Positions 1-6,028 of a DNA stretch of 64,000 nt are shown one piece after another. The notes under the pieces were generated by a model. It was not told the DNA's origin and made no database searches. It saw only the letters and a list, made by a program, of their open reading frames with translations. Each line of letters begins with the position of its first letter. The stretch's first letter is position 1. Position numbers and translations under genes: made by a program. The DNA is from an uncultured Eubacteriales bacterium (GTDB taxonomy: Bacteria > Bacillota > Clostridia > Oscillospirales > Acutalibacteraceae), in assembly GCA_934454845.1 (NCBI GenBank), contig CAKSGV010000004.1, forward strand, positions 31,963 through 95,962, given 5' to 3'.

Positions 1-94
1 AAATAAGCAGGACCGCAAGAATAGAAACGCAGGCGGTGAGAGCAAACACTATCCGCATAGCGGTTTCTTTGAAATTTAAAAGTTTAGCAGTCAT
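1..94 (-). CDS. pstC: PstC phosphate ABC permease, N-terminal fragment
   Basis: This is the first 31 codons of a gene that runs off the left edge of the window. It starts with MTAKLLNFKETAM and goes into a hydrophobic stretch (RIVFALTACVSILAVLLI) typical of the first membrane segment of PstC. The ATG at 94-92 is preceded by GGAGAA, a good ribosome binding site. It lies directly downstream of pstS in the same direction, with about 70 nt between them, which is the usual pstS-pstC order of the high-affinity phosphate ABC transporter. The identification rests mostly on context, because the visible part is only a short N-terminus; another permease subunit such as PstA is less likely. Confidence 0.6.
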   Translation of the reverse strand, partial: MTAKLLNFKETAMRIVFALTACVSILAVLLI

Positions 95-118
95 AAAAAT
101 TTTCTCCGTTTGCGCCGA

Positions 119-147
119 ATCTCTCCGCACCAAAAGTGCGGAGAGAT
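119..147 (-). other. Intercistronic hairpin between pstS and pstC
   Basis: ATCTCTCCGCAC and its exact complement flank a 5-nt loop, giving a 12-bp perfect stem. There is no T-run after it in the minus direction, so it is probably not a full terminator. It more likely protects the pstS end of the transcript or reduces read-through, which would give more binding protein than permease. Confidence 0.6.
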
Positions 148-162
148 CTTTTAAAGGCAGGT

Positions 163-1059
163 TTATTTTTTAAGTTCGCTCCAGAGCGTTACCGCACCGG
201 TGTAGATATCCTTTATTTGATCGGTAGTGATATCGTCGATATTGCTGTTTTCTAAGTTTACAATAACCGCTATTCCGTCAAGAGCGATCTTCTGCGAAAG
301 AAGTCCGCCGTCTTTTTCGCTGTCTTTTACTTCACGGGAAGCCATTCCGATATCGTAGATCCCGTCGATAGCACCTTTCATTCCTGAAGATGAGTCATTT
401 TGCTGAACATCTATCGTTACATCCGGATTAAGCTTAATATAAGCCTCTTTGAGTTTTTCCATAACAGGTGTTACAGAAGAAGATCCGCCGACGGAAATTT
501 TTCCTTTAAGCTTTGCCGCGGTGTAAGCGCCTGCCGAGTCCTCGGAAATATAACCGTTTTTCTCGACTACTGCCTGACCCTCGTCACTCAAAATGAACTT
601 TATAAAGTCAGCCGCAATTCCCTTTGCCTCGCCCTTAGTTGCGATATTGAAGGGTCTTGCAACCTTATAAGTGCCGTTCTTAACATTATCGGCGGTTGCC
701 TCGCTGCCGTCTACCTTTAAGGCTTTTACCTTTTTCTTATCAAGCGATCCGAGCGAGATATATCCTATGGCCGATTTGTTTCCTGCAACTGTGGTTATCA
801 TAACCGAGGTGGAGTTTGTGGTTTCTGCGGAGGTTATTGTTTTATCTACTTTGTTTCCGCTCGCGTCTTTTTCTTCAATTCCGGTAAGTTCGATAAAAGC
901 TCCTCTTGTTCCCGAACCCTCTTCTCTTGTAAGAACTGAGATCGTATCGGATACATTTCCTTTTCCGTTTCCGCTGTCTTTCTTAGCGCCGCAGCCGGTC
1001 AGCGCGCCGACTATCATCAATCCGGCAAGTCCTAAACTCAATACTTTTGCTTTTTTCAT
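163..1059 (-). CDS. pstS: Phosphate-binding lipoprotein PstS, domain halves in permuted order
   Basis: PstS captures phosphate outside the membrane for the PstCAB importer. The protein opens with a lipoprotein signal peptide ending in the lipobox LTGC. The two halves of the fold are swapped compared with ordinary PstS. The phosphate-loop motif REEGSGTRGAF and the C-terminal-type segment FILSDEGQAVVEKNGY come first (about residues 48-173, counted from a longer start at 1068). The segment that normally follows the signal peptide (GGSSSVTPVMEKL, then DSSSGMKGAIDG, IGMASR and TGAVTLWSEL) comes last. All expected binding motifs are present, so it should be functional. I place the start at the second in-frame ATG (1059) because GAAAGG lies 9 nt before it, whereas it directly abuts the ATG at 1068. 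It is followed by pstC. Confidence 0.9.
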   Translation of the reverse strand: MKKAKVLSLGLAGLMIVGALTGCGAKKDSGNGKGNVSDTISVLTREEGSGTRGAFIELTGIEEKDASGNKVDKTITSAETTNSTSVMITTVAGNKSAIGYISLGSLDKKKVKALKVDGSEATADNVKNGTYKVARPFNIATKGEAKGIAADFIKFILSDEGQAVVEKNGYISEDSAGAYTAAKLKGKISVGGSSSVTPVMEKLKEAYIKLNPDVTIDVQQNDSSSGMKGAIDGIYDIGMASREVKDSEKDGGLLSQKIALDGIAVIVNLENSNIDDITTDQIKDIYTGAVTLWSELKK

Positions 1060-1090
1060 TTCTTTCATCCTTTCTCATTTGTCTGCCACC

Positions 1091-1119
1091 ATTATATTTC
1101 CCCTATGTTAATTCTGTAA
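1091..1119 (-). promoter_or_regulatory. Candidate pstS promoter with poor -35
   Basis: TATAAT (1096-1091) lies about 30 nt upstream of pstS. At the normal 17-bp distance the -35 is only TTACAG. Several TTAACA/TTTACA-like words lie just upstream, which would fit activation by a PhoP/PhoB regulator under phosphate starvation, but their spacing is irregular. The -10 is convincing; the Pho control is a guess. Confidence 0.4.
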
Positions 1120-1147
1120 TCAGATTTTCGTTAAATCTGTGTAAAAT

Positions 1148-1190
1148 AAAAAGCTTTTGACAAGTTTTCTTGTCAAAAGCTTTTTTTCAG
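1148..1190 (-). terminator. Terminator whose stem includes the end of the HD gene
   Basis: AAAAAGCTTTTGACAAG is followed by a 4-nt loop and its exact complement. The minus-strand product ends in TTTTTATTTT. The left arm contains the last codons and the TGA stop of the HD-domain gene (1173-1175). Confidence 0.85.
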
Positions 1191-1652
1191 TTCGTTTAAT
1201 GCCTTTGGAATTTCATGCGAAAAGTCCATATACCACTGCCTTGTTTCCTCAATATAGCGTTTTTTAAAATCTTTGCTTGCGCAAAAAGCACTTTTTAAAT
1301 TGTGAAGCCTGTCCGCACCCTTTACCTTAAATGCTATAGGGTTATTTTTTATTCGGCTCACATATTCGCTCATATCATAGCCTTTTTCTTTTGTGAGAAG
1401 CTTAACGGCTTTTAGCACTTCTTCTCCGCCGAGTTCAAGGATCTGTGATTCTTCCGCTTTTGTATCCTCCAAAAGGTCATGAAAAAGAGCCGTCAAAACA
1501 TACTCTATCGGCAGATCTTCTTTTATCATCATATCTGCAACTGCTTTCGGATGGGTAATATAAGGTTCGCCGCCTATCCTTTTTTGCCCAGAATGCATTT
1601 TTTCGGCAAAGGAATAGGCTCTTTCATATAATTGCTTTTCTTCTTTAGTCAT
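1173..1652 (-). CDS. Stand-alone HD-domain protein, (p)ppGpp hydrolase type
   Basis: A 159-residue protein that is essentially one HD domain of the RelA/SpoT hydrolase (Mesh1-like) type. Metal-binding and catalytic motifs are visible in order: GEPYITHP (His34), LFHDLLEDT (His58-Asp59) and KGADRLHNL (Asp114). There is no synthetase, TGS or ACT domain, so if active it would only degrade alarmones or related 3'-pyrophosphorylated nucleotides. It starts with ATG preceded by GAGG at a good distance, immediately after a hairpin with a T-run, and ends inside its own terminator. The substrate is inferred from the family; other small HD hydrolases of this type act on different nucleotides. Confidence 0.75.
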   Translation of the reverse strand: MTKEEKQLYERAYSFAEKMHSGQKRIGGEPYITHPKAVADMMIKEDLPIEYVLTALFHDLLEDTKAEESQILELGGEEVLKAVKLLTKEKGYDMSEYVSRIKNNPIAFKVKGADRLHNLKSAFCASKDFKKRYIEETRQWYMDFSHEIPKALNELKKSF

Positions 1653-1671
1653 AAAATAACCTCAATAAAAA

Positions 1672-1702
1672 AGCAGAGTCATACTATAAGTAAGGCTCTG
1701 CT
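1672..1702 (-). terminator. Terminator downstream of the tRNA-Pro region
   Basis: AGCAGAG pairs with CTCTGCT around a partly paired loop, followed on the minus strand by TTTTTTATTG. It lies just upstream of the HD gene's ribosome binding site and is the second of two hairpins after the tRNA. Confidence 0.7.
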
Positions 1703-1759
1703 AATGGTATGGATATTCATCATAGACTTCACCATCGCGATATAGCCTTAAAATCAAAA

Positions 1760-1790
1760 CAGGGCTCAACCCGAATTGGGTCAAGCCCTG
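1760..1790 (-). terminator. Rho-independent terminator of tRNA-Pro
   Basis: CAGGGCTTGACCC pairs (with G-T wobbles) with GGGTTGAGCCCTG around an AATT(C) loop, followed by TTTTGATTTT on the minus strand. It starts a few nucleotides after the tRNA's CCA end. Confidence 0.8.
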
Positions 1791-1794
1791 CTTA

Positions 1795-1870
1795 TGGTCC
1801 GAGTGACAGGACTTGAACCTGCGGCCTCTTGACCCCCAGTCAAGCGCGCTACCAGCTGCGCCACACCCGG
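1795..1870 (-). tRNA. tRNA-Pro (anticodon GGG)
   Basis: A 76-nt cloverleaf can be folded by eye. The acceptor stem CCGGGTG pairs with CACTCGG (one G-T). The D-arm contains GCGC..GTAGCGC, the anticodon stem is CTTGA/TCAAG around the loop CTGGGGG (anticodon GGG), and the T-arm is GCAGGTTCAAGTCCTGT. The terminal CCA is encoded. It lies between ptsH and the HD gene. The GGG anticodon reads CCC and CCU proline codons. Confidence 0.95.
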
Positions 1871-1910
1871 CTATGTAACCGACCGCAAAAGCAGTCGGGC
1901 GAAATCTTAA

Positions 1911-2174
1911 TCAGTCGGAAAATCCCGAATCAACGAGAGCAACAAGACCGTCAAGCGCTTCTTTTTCATCAGAGCCGTCAGCAATAATGCGAATAGTAGC
2001 TCCTCCCACAATTCCAAGCGAAAGAACGCCCAAAAGGCTCTTAGCGTTTACTTTTCTTTCATCCTTTTCAACCCAGATAGAAGACTTGTATTCATTTGCC
2101 TTTTGAATAAAAAAGGTAGCAGGGCGGGCATGAAGACCAACCTGGTTTTTTATAACAACATCTTTAACACACAT
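1911..2174 (-). CDS. ptsH: Phosphocarrier protein HPr
   Basis: An 87-residue HPr, which carries phosphate from PEP and enzyme I to the PTS sugar transporters and takes part in carbon catabolite control. The catalytic His15 sits in GLHARPAT and the regulatory Ser46 in AKSLLGVLSLG, the site used by HPr kinase/phosphorylase in Gram-positives. Having His15 argues for HPr over the regulatory paralogue Crh. It has its own promoter 54-81 nt upstream. Enzyme I is not adjacent. A small hairpin without a T-run (1879-1900) separates it from the tRNA gene. Confidence 0.93.
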   Translation of the reverse strand: MCVKDVVIKNQVGLHARPATFFIQKANEYKSSIWVEKDERKVNAKSLLGVLSLGIVGGATIRIIADGSDEKEALDGLVALVDSGFSD

Positions 2175-2227
2175 ATAAATTCTCCTTATCTCGAAAAAAG
2201 GTAAAAATCATTTCACGCGATATATAG

Positions 2228-2255
2228 ATTATACCACATTTAATGAAATCGTCAA
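2228..2255 (-). promoter_or_regulatory. Sigma-A promoter of ptsH
   Basis: TTGACG (2255-2250) and TATAAT (2233-2228) with a 16-bp spacer, reading into ptsH. Confidence 0.75.
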
Positions 2256-2341
2256 CAATTTGTTAATAAGTTCTAATATTTTTCCAATGTTTTTATCGTT
2301 TTTTACTCGCGATTTGGTGAAAATGATGTAAAATACTGTTG

Positions 2342-3055
2342 CTATTTGGGTGATTTGTTACCGTCGCGTTCCAAAAATTTTTGATACATATCCGGTCTGC
2401 GCTCCGAAGTAATTTCAAGTTCTCTTTGAAATCTCCAATCGGCTATTTTTTTATGATCCCCGGAAAGCAATACTTCGGGCACAGCTCTTTCTTTCCAAAC
2501 AGCGGGCCTTGTATATTGAGGGTATTCAAGAAGTCCCTCGAAATGGCTTTCTTCTTCAAAGCAAATATCTTCCGATAAAACACCCGGCAGCATTCTGCAA
2601 ACCGCATCTGTAAGCGTTAAAGCAGGCAACTCTCCGCCTGTTAAAACATAATCGCCTATGGATATTTCTTCATCAACTATCTCTTCAATTACCCTTTCAT
2701 CTATCCCCTCATAATGGCCGCAAAGGATAACAAGTCTGTCAAGCTTTGATAACTCAACGACCTTTTTCTGATCTAGAGTCCTGCCTTTGGGCGACATATA
2801 TATAAGGTGCGGCTTATTTTCTTCCGCCGAATAAAGGCTTTTATAGCAGTCGTAGATAGGGTTTGCCGCCATTATCATTCCCATTCCGCCGCCGTAAGGC
2901 GAATCGTCGACCTTATTATGTTTATTCCCCGCAAAGTCACGAATATCCGTGCAAACGATATCAACCTTTCCGGCTTTTATCGCTCTTCCTATGATGCTCT
3001 CGCTTATCACTCTGTTACACATATCGGGAAAAAGAGTCATAATATCAATCCGCAT
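2342..3055 (-). CDS. trmD: tRNA (guanine-N1)-methyltransferase TrmD
   Basis: TrmD methylates G37 next to the anticodon of tRNAs that read CNN codons, preventing +1 frameshifts. The SPOUT-fold motifs are all present: MRIDIMTLFPDM at the start, DDSPYGGGMGM, the knot CGHYEGIDERV, and GDYVLTGGELPAL. The length of about 237 residues is normal. I chose the ATG at 3055 because it gives the conserved N-terminus; a TTG six bases upstream (3061) is possible. The start overlaps the end of rimM, which couples translation. It is the last gene of the ylxM-ffh-rpsP-khpA-rimM-trmD operon. Confidence 0.95.
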   Translation of the reverse strand: MRIDIMTLFPDMCNRVISESIIGRAIKAGKVDIVCTDIRDFAGNKHNKVDDSPYGGGMGMIMAANPIYDCYKSLYSAEENKPHLIYMSPKGRTLDQKKVVELSKLDRLVILCGHYEGIDERVIEEIVDEEISIGDYVLTGGELPALTLTDAVCRMLPGVLSEDICFEEESHFEGLLEYPQYTRPAVWKERAVPEVLLSGDHKKIADWRFQRELEITSERRPDMYQKFLERDGNKSPK

Positions 3056-3557
3056 TGTCAAAAATTCCTTTCAGCGGCGAAATCAAAATCTTTTCCGATT
3101 CGATATCGACCGATCTTATAACCTCTTCTATAACGGGAATAAGATACTCTCCGCTTTCATTTTTAATATGCCAAACATCATTGGCACCTGTTTTTGAAAC
3201 CTCGCAAATATCGCCCAAATACTTATTATCGGCAATATCATAGACCTTGCAGCCTATCAGTTCCTCTACAAAGTACCTGTCTTTGTCAAGGAAAGCGTCT
3301 TCCCTTTTTATATAAACGGTTTTACCCCTTAATTTTTCTGCTCTTTCGATACTGTCGGTCCCCTCAAATTCGCACAGCGCAATTCGGCCGTGCGGTTTTA
3401 AGGATAAAATTCGCAGTTCCTTTTTATCGCTGTCGATAAACATTCTTTTAAAATCGCATATACTCTCGGCACTGTCCGCCCAAGGATCTATTCTCACAGC
3501 ACCTTTTATGCCGTGAGTACCCACTATTTTCCCGACTTCAAGAAATTCCTTTTTCAA
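3045..3557 (-). CDS. rimM: 16S rRNA processing protein RimM
   Basis: A 170-residue RimM, an assembly factor for the 30S head that binds ribosomal protein S19. The N-terminal RimM domain is recognisable from VGKIVGTHGIKGAVRIDPW, and the C-terminal PRC-barrel from DRYFVEELIGCKVYD and AGANDVWHI-type residues. It sits between khpA and trmD, the common order, and overlaps trmD by about 11 nt. A strong hairpin lies between khpA and this gene and may set the level of the rimM-trmD part of the operon. Confidence 0.93.
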   Translation of the reverse strand: MKKEFLEVGKIVGTHGIKGAVRIDPWADSAESICDFKRMFIDSDKKELRILSLKPHGRIALCEFEGTDSIERAEKLRGKTVYIKREDAFLDKDRYFVEELIGCKVYDIADNKYLGDICEVSKTGANDVWHIKNESGEYLIPVIEEVIRSVDIESEKILISPLKGIFDNAD

Positions 3558-3586
3558 AGTTTTTTCCTCCCGAATAGAAAATTCAA

Positions 3587-3622
3587 GGGGCTGTAAAAAA
3601 ATGTGAATTTTTTTACAGCCCC
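3587..3622 (-). terminator. Strong hairpin between khpA and rimM
   Basis: GGGGCTGTAAAAAAAT pairs perfectly over 16 bp around a 4-nt loop. The minus-strand product ends ACAGCCCCTTGAATTTT, which has only a modest T tail. It may act as a partial terminator or a processing site inside the operon, not as its end, because rimM and trmD follow closely and no promoter is obvious. Confidence 0.6.
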
Positions 3623-3642
3623 CGACAGTCTTTAAGCCAAAA

Positions 3643-3876
3643 TCAGTCTATCTCAACCGAAATTTTCTGACCGTTAAGGTTAGCGGCGGAGCGCATAACC
3701 GTTCTGATAGCTTTGGCAATGCGACCCTGTTTGCCTATAACTCTTCCCATATCCTCTTCGGCTACGGAAAGATGATAAACGACAACGCCCTCGGCGTTAG
3801 GTTCATCCGCAACGACTGATACTTCTTCGGGATTTTTAACAAGTCCCGACGCTATGGAAACTAAAAGTTCCTGCAT
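3643..3876 (-). CDS. khpA: KH-domain RNA-binding protein KhpA
   Basis: A 77-residue single KH-domain protein of the KhpA/YlqC family. The RNA-binding GxxG loop is in GRVIGKQGRIAKAIRTVMR. In Firmicutes KhpA pairs with KhpB (Jag/EloR) and affects cell elongation and post-transcriptional regulation. It sits directly downstream of rpsP, its standard place. Length and position match the family, and nothing appears missing. Confidence 0.93.
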   Translation of the reverse strand: MQELLVSIASGLVKNPEEVSVVADEPNAEGVVVYHLSVAEEDMGRVIGKQGRIAKAIRTVMRSAANLNGQKISVEID

Positions 3877-3945
3877 AAATTTTTAAACTCCTTAGATAGC
3901 GGAATAATTTTTTATTTCGCTACTTCAAATTCGGCTGACATACGA

Positions 3946-4188
3946 TTAAAGAACACCGTTTTTCTTAAGTAAAGCTTTAACGGTATCAGTAGGCTGAGCG
4001 CCGTTTGCTATCCATTGCTTTGCTTTGTCGCCGTCGATCTTAACCTCTGCCGGATCCTTATTAGGATCATAGTAACCGATTTCTTCTATGAAACGGCCGT
4101 CGCGGGGGAATCTTGAATCAGCAACAACTACACGGTAAAAAGGAGCCTTTTTAGCGCCTAATCTGCGAAGTCTGATCTTAACTGCCAT
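3946..4188 (-). CDS. rpsP: 30S ribosomal protein S16
   Basis: An 80-residue bS16, an early assembly protein of the 30S body. The signature [20 protein letters not shown] opens the protein, followed by [14 protein letters not shown] and the C-terminal [28 protein letters not shown] segment gives a strong ribosome binding site. It lies between ffh and khpA in the signal-recognition/ribosome-maturation operon. Confidence 0.97.
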   Translation of the reverse strand: MAVKIRLRRLGAKKAPFYRVVVADSRFPRDGRFIEEIGYYDPNKDPAEVKIDGDKAKQWIANGAQPTDTVKALLKKNGVL

Positions 4189-4252
4189 ATTAACTGCACC
4201 TCCGTAATCAAAATAGATATTTAAAAGACCGCGGGTTTAATCCGAAAAGGTC

Positions 4253-5599
4253 TTATAAACCGAAATTGTTGGGCATTGTGCGCATATTTTTTAACATATT
4301 GCGCTTATTACCCTTGCCGTTAAACTGCTTGAACATTTTTTTCATCTGCTCATACTGCTTTATAAGGCGGTTTACCTCTTCCACGGTAAGTCCGCAGCCG
4401 GCGGCAATTCTTCTTTTCCTCGATCCGTTTAAAATATCGGGTTTCGAGCGTTCTTTCGGAGTCATAGACCGAATTATCGCCTCGACTCTTAACATCTGCC
4501 TGTCGTCTATATCCACATCTTTAAGCTTGCTTTCCATTCCCGGTATCATCGAAAGAAGGCTTTTTATGCTTCCCATCTTCTTTATCTGCTGGAATTGAGC
4601 AAGCAAATCGTTCATATCAAATTTATTTTCCCGAAGCCTTTTGGCGGTTTCCTCGGCTTTTTTCTCGTCAAGCTCGCTTTCGACCTTTTCGATAAGGGAA
4701 AAAACATCGCCCATTCCGAGAATTCTCGAGGCCATTCTGTCAGGGTGAAATTCCTCAAGATCATCGAGCTTTTCGCCTGTGCCGGCAAACAATATCGGCT
4801 TCCCGGTGACTGCTTTAACGCTTAGCGCCGCGCCGCCTCTCGTATCGCCGTCAAGCTTGGTGATTATAACACCGTCTATTTCGAGAATATCGTTAAAAGC
4901 TTTCGCAACGTTCACCGCGTCCTGACCGATCATAGAATCGATAACCAAAACAGTATCGGTCACTTCCACGGACTCCGTTATTCTCTTAAGCTCATCCATA
5001 AGATCGGAATCTATATGCAAGCGGCCGGCTGTATCCAAAATCACATAATCATAACCGTAATCCCTGGCATGTTTTACGGCCTCTTTAGCAATTTTCTCAG
5101 GTTTTTCCGTTCCCATTTCAAAAACAGGAGCTCCAACCGAATTGCCAACCACTTTTAACTGCTCTATAGCTGCGGGTCTGTAAATATCACAGGCAACAAG
5201 AAGAGGTCTTGAACCTTTCTTTTTAAGGTATTTGGCAAGCTTAGCACTGTGAGTGGTTTTTCCGGATCCCTGAAGACCGCACATCATAATCACTGTGGGA
5301 AGCTTTGAAGAGGTTTTAAGATAGCTTTGCTCGCTGCCCATAAGCTCGGTGAGCTCATCGCGGACAATTTTGAAAATCATCTGCGAAGCGGTTAAGTTTT
5401 CAAAAACATTTTCTCCAATGCACTTTTCCGCAACCTTATTTGTGAAATCTTTCGCAACTTTATAATTGACATCCGCCTCCAAAAGAGCCAGGCGGACTTC
5501 CCTCATAGCCTCTTTAACATCGCTCTCGGATATTTTTCCTTTATTTCGGAGCTTTTTAAAAACTCCGGAAAGCTTATCCTGCAAATTATTAAAAGCCAA
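4253..5599 (-). CDS. ffh: Signal recognition particle protein Ffh
   Basis: Ffh is the GTPase of the bacterial signal recognition particle; with 4.5S/scRNA it brings nascent membrane proteins to FtsY. It has 448 residues: an N-terminal helical bundle, then the G domain with GLQGSGKTTHSAKLA (P-loop), CDIYRPAAIEQL, DTAGRLH and TKLDGDTRGGAALS. The Met-rich M domain has GLTVEEVNRLIKQYEQMKKM and a short tail ending MPNNFGL. All GTP-binding motifs are intact. It follows ylxM by 11 nt and precedes rpsP. Confidence 0.97.
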   Translation of the reverse strand: MAFNNLQDKLSGVFKKLRNKGKISESDVKEAMREVRLALLEADVNYKVAKDFTNKVAEKCIGENVFENLTASQMIFKIVRDELTELMGSEQSYLKTSSKLPTVIMMCGLQGSGKTTHSAKLAKYLKKKGSRPLLVACDIYRPAAIEQLKVVGNSVGAPVFEMGTEKPEKIAKEAVKHARDYGYDYVILDTAGRLHIDSDLMDELKRITESVEVTDTVLVIDSMIGQDAVNVAKAFNDILEIDGVIITKLDGDTRGGAALSVKAVTGKPILFAGTGEKLDDLEEFHPDRMASRILGMGDVFSLIEKVESELDEKKAEETAKRLRENKFDMNDLLAQFQQIKKMGSIKSLLSMIPGMESKLKDVDIDDRQMLRVEAIIRSMTPKERSKPDILNGSRKRRIAAGCGLTVEEVNRLIKQYEQMKKMFKQFNGKGNKRNMLKNMRTMPNNFGL

Positions 5600-5610
5600 A
5601 CGAAAACCTC

Positions 5611-5919
5611 CTACAGCGATTCTATTATTTCAAACATTTTTTCAAGTGAGGACTCTTTCCCCTCTTTTGCCTCCCGGCATAAGTTTTTAAGCTCTTTGAA
5701 CTTTTTTAAATATCCGCATTCATTTTCCATTTTATAAAGAGACTCCTGCGCTCTTTTGATGTGATCGCAGACTCCCTGCCTGGTTATACCCTCATTTTCA
5801 GCTATTTCGCCGAGCGAAAGATCATCAAAAAAATAGTAAATGCAAAGCTCTTTTTGCTTTTTGCTTAAAAAGTTGCCGTAAACATCTATAAGAGAAGAAA
5901 TATTAAGATCTTTTTCCAA
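5611..5919 (-). CDS. ylxM: YlxM-family HTH protein, SRP operon
   Basis: A small DNA-binding-like protein of the YlxM/p13 (UPF0122) family, regularly encoded just ahead of ffh and thought to regulate the signal recognition particle pathway. The helix-turn-helix is in DDLSLGEIAENEGITRQGV, followed by a helical region (DHIKRAQESLYKMENE). I place the start at a TTG (5919) because GAGAGG lies 7 nt before it and because the family begins with an EK..ISLLIDVYG-type segment. The longer reading frame to 5967 would run through the promoter -10 and -35. The product is 102 residues. Confidence 0.88.
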   Translation of the reverse strand: MEKDLNISSLIDVYGNFLSKKQKELCIYYFFDDLSLGEIAENEGITRQGVCDHIKRAQESLYKMENECGYLKKFKELKNLCREAKEGKESSLEKMFEIIESL

Positions 5920-5938
5920 ACTTAACACCTCTCGGCAT

Positions 5939-5967
5939 ATTTTAACACACATTAAACGCGCTGTCAA
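5939..5967 (-). promoter_or_regulatory. Sigma-A promoter of the ylxM-ffh operon
   Basis: TTGACA (5967-5962), a 17-bp spacer, then TAAAAT (5944-5939). The expected transcription start is about 13 nt before the TTG start codon, so the leader is very short. Confidence 0.75.
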
Positions 5968-5984
5968 GTTTTTTTCTTTACACC

Positions 5985-6013
5985 TTGAAAAAATTATATC
6001 CTTAATATATAAT
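5985..6013 (+). promoter_or_regulatory. Candidate promoter of the peptide-binding lipoprotein gene
   Basis: TTGAAA (5985-5990), a 17-bp spacer and TATAAT (6008-6013). The ribosome binding site GAGG starts only 4 nt after the -10, so the predicted start of transcription would fall inside or after it. Either the leader is nearly absent or the true promoter is another AT-rich match nearby. Confidence 0.45.
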
Positions 6014-6028
6014 TAATGAGGTGATTTT

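Noticed and set aside
119..147. Terminator between pstS and pstC
   Set aside because: The stem is strong, but no T-run follows in the direction of transcription, and pstC must be expressed.
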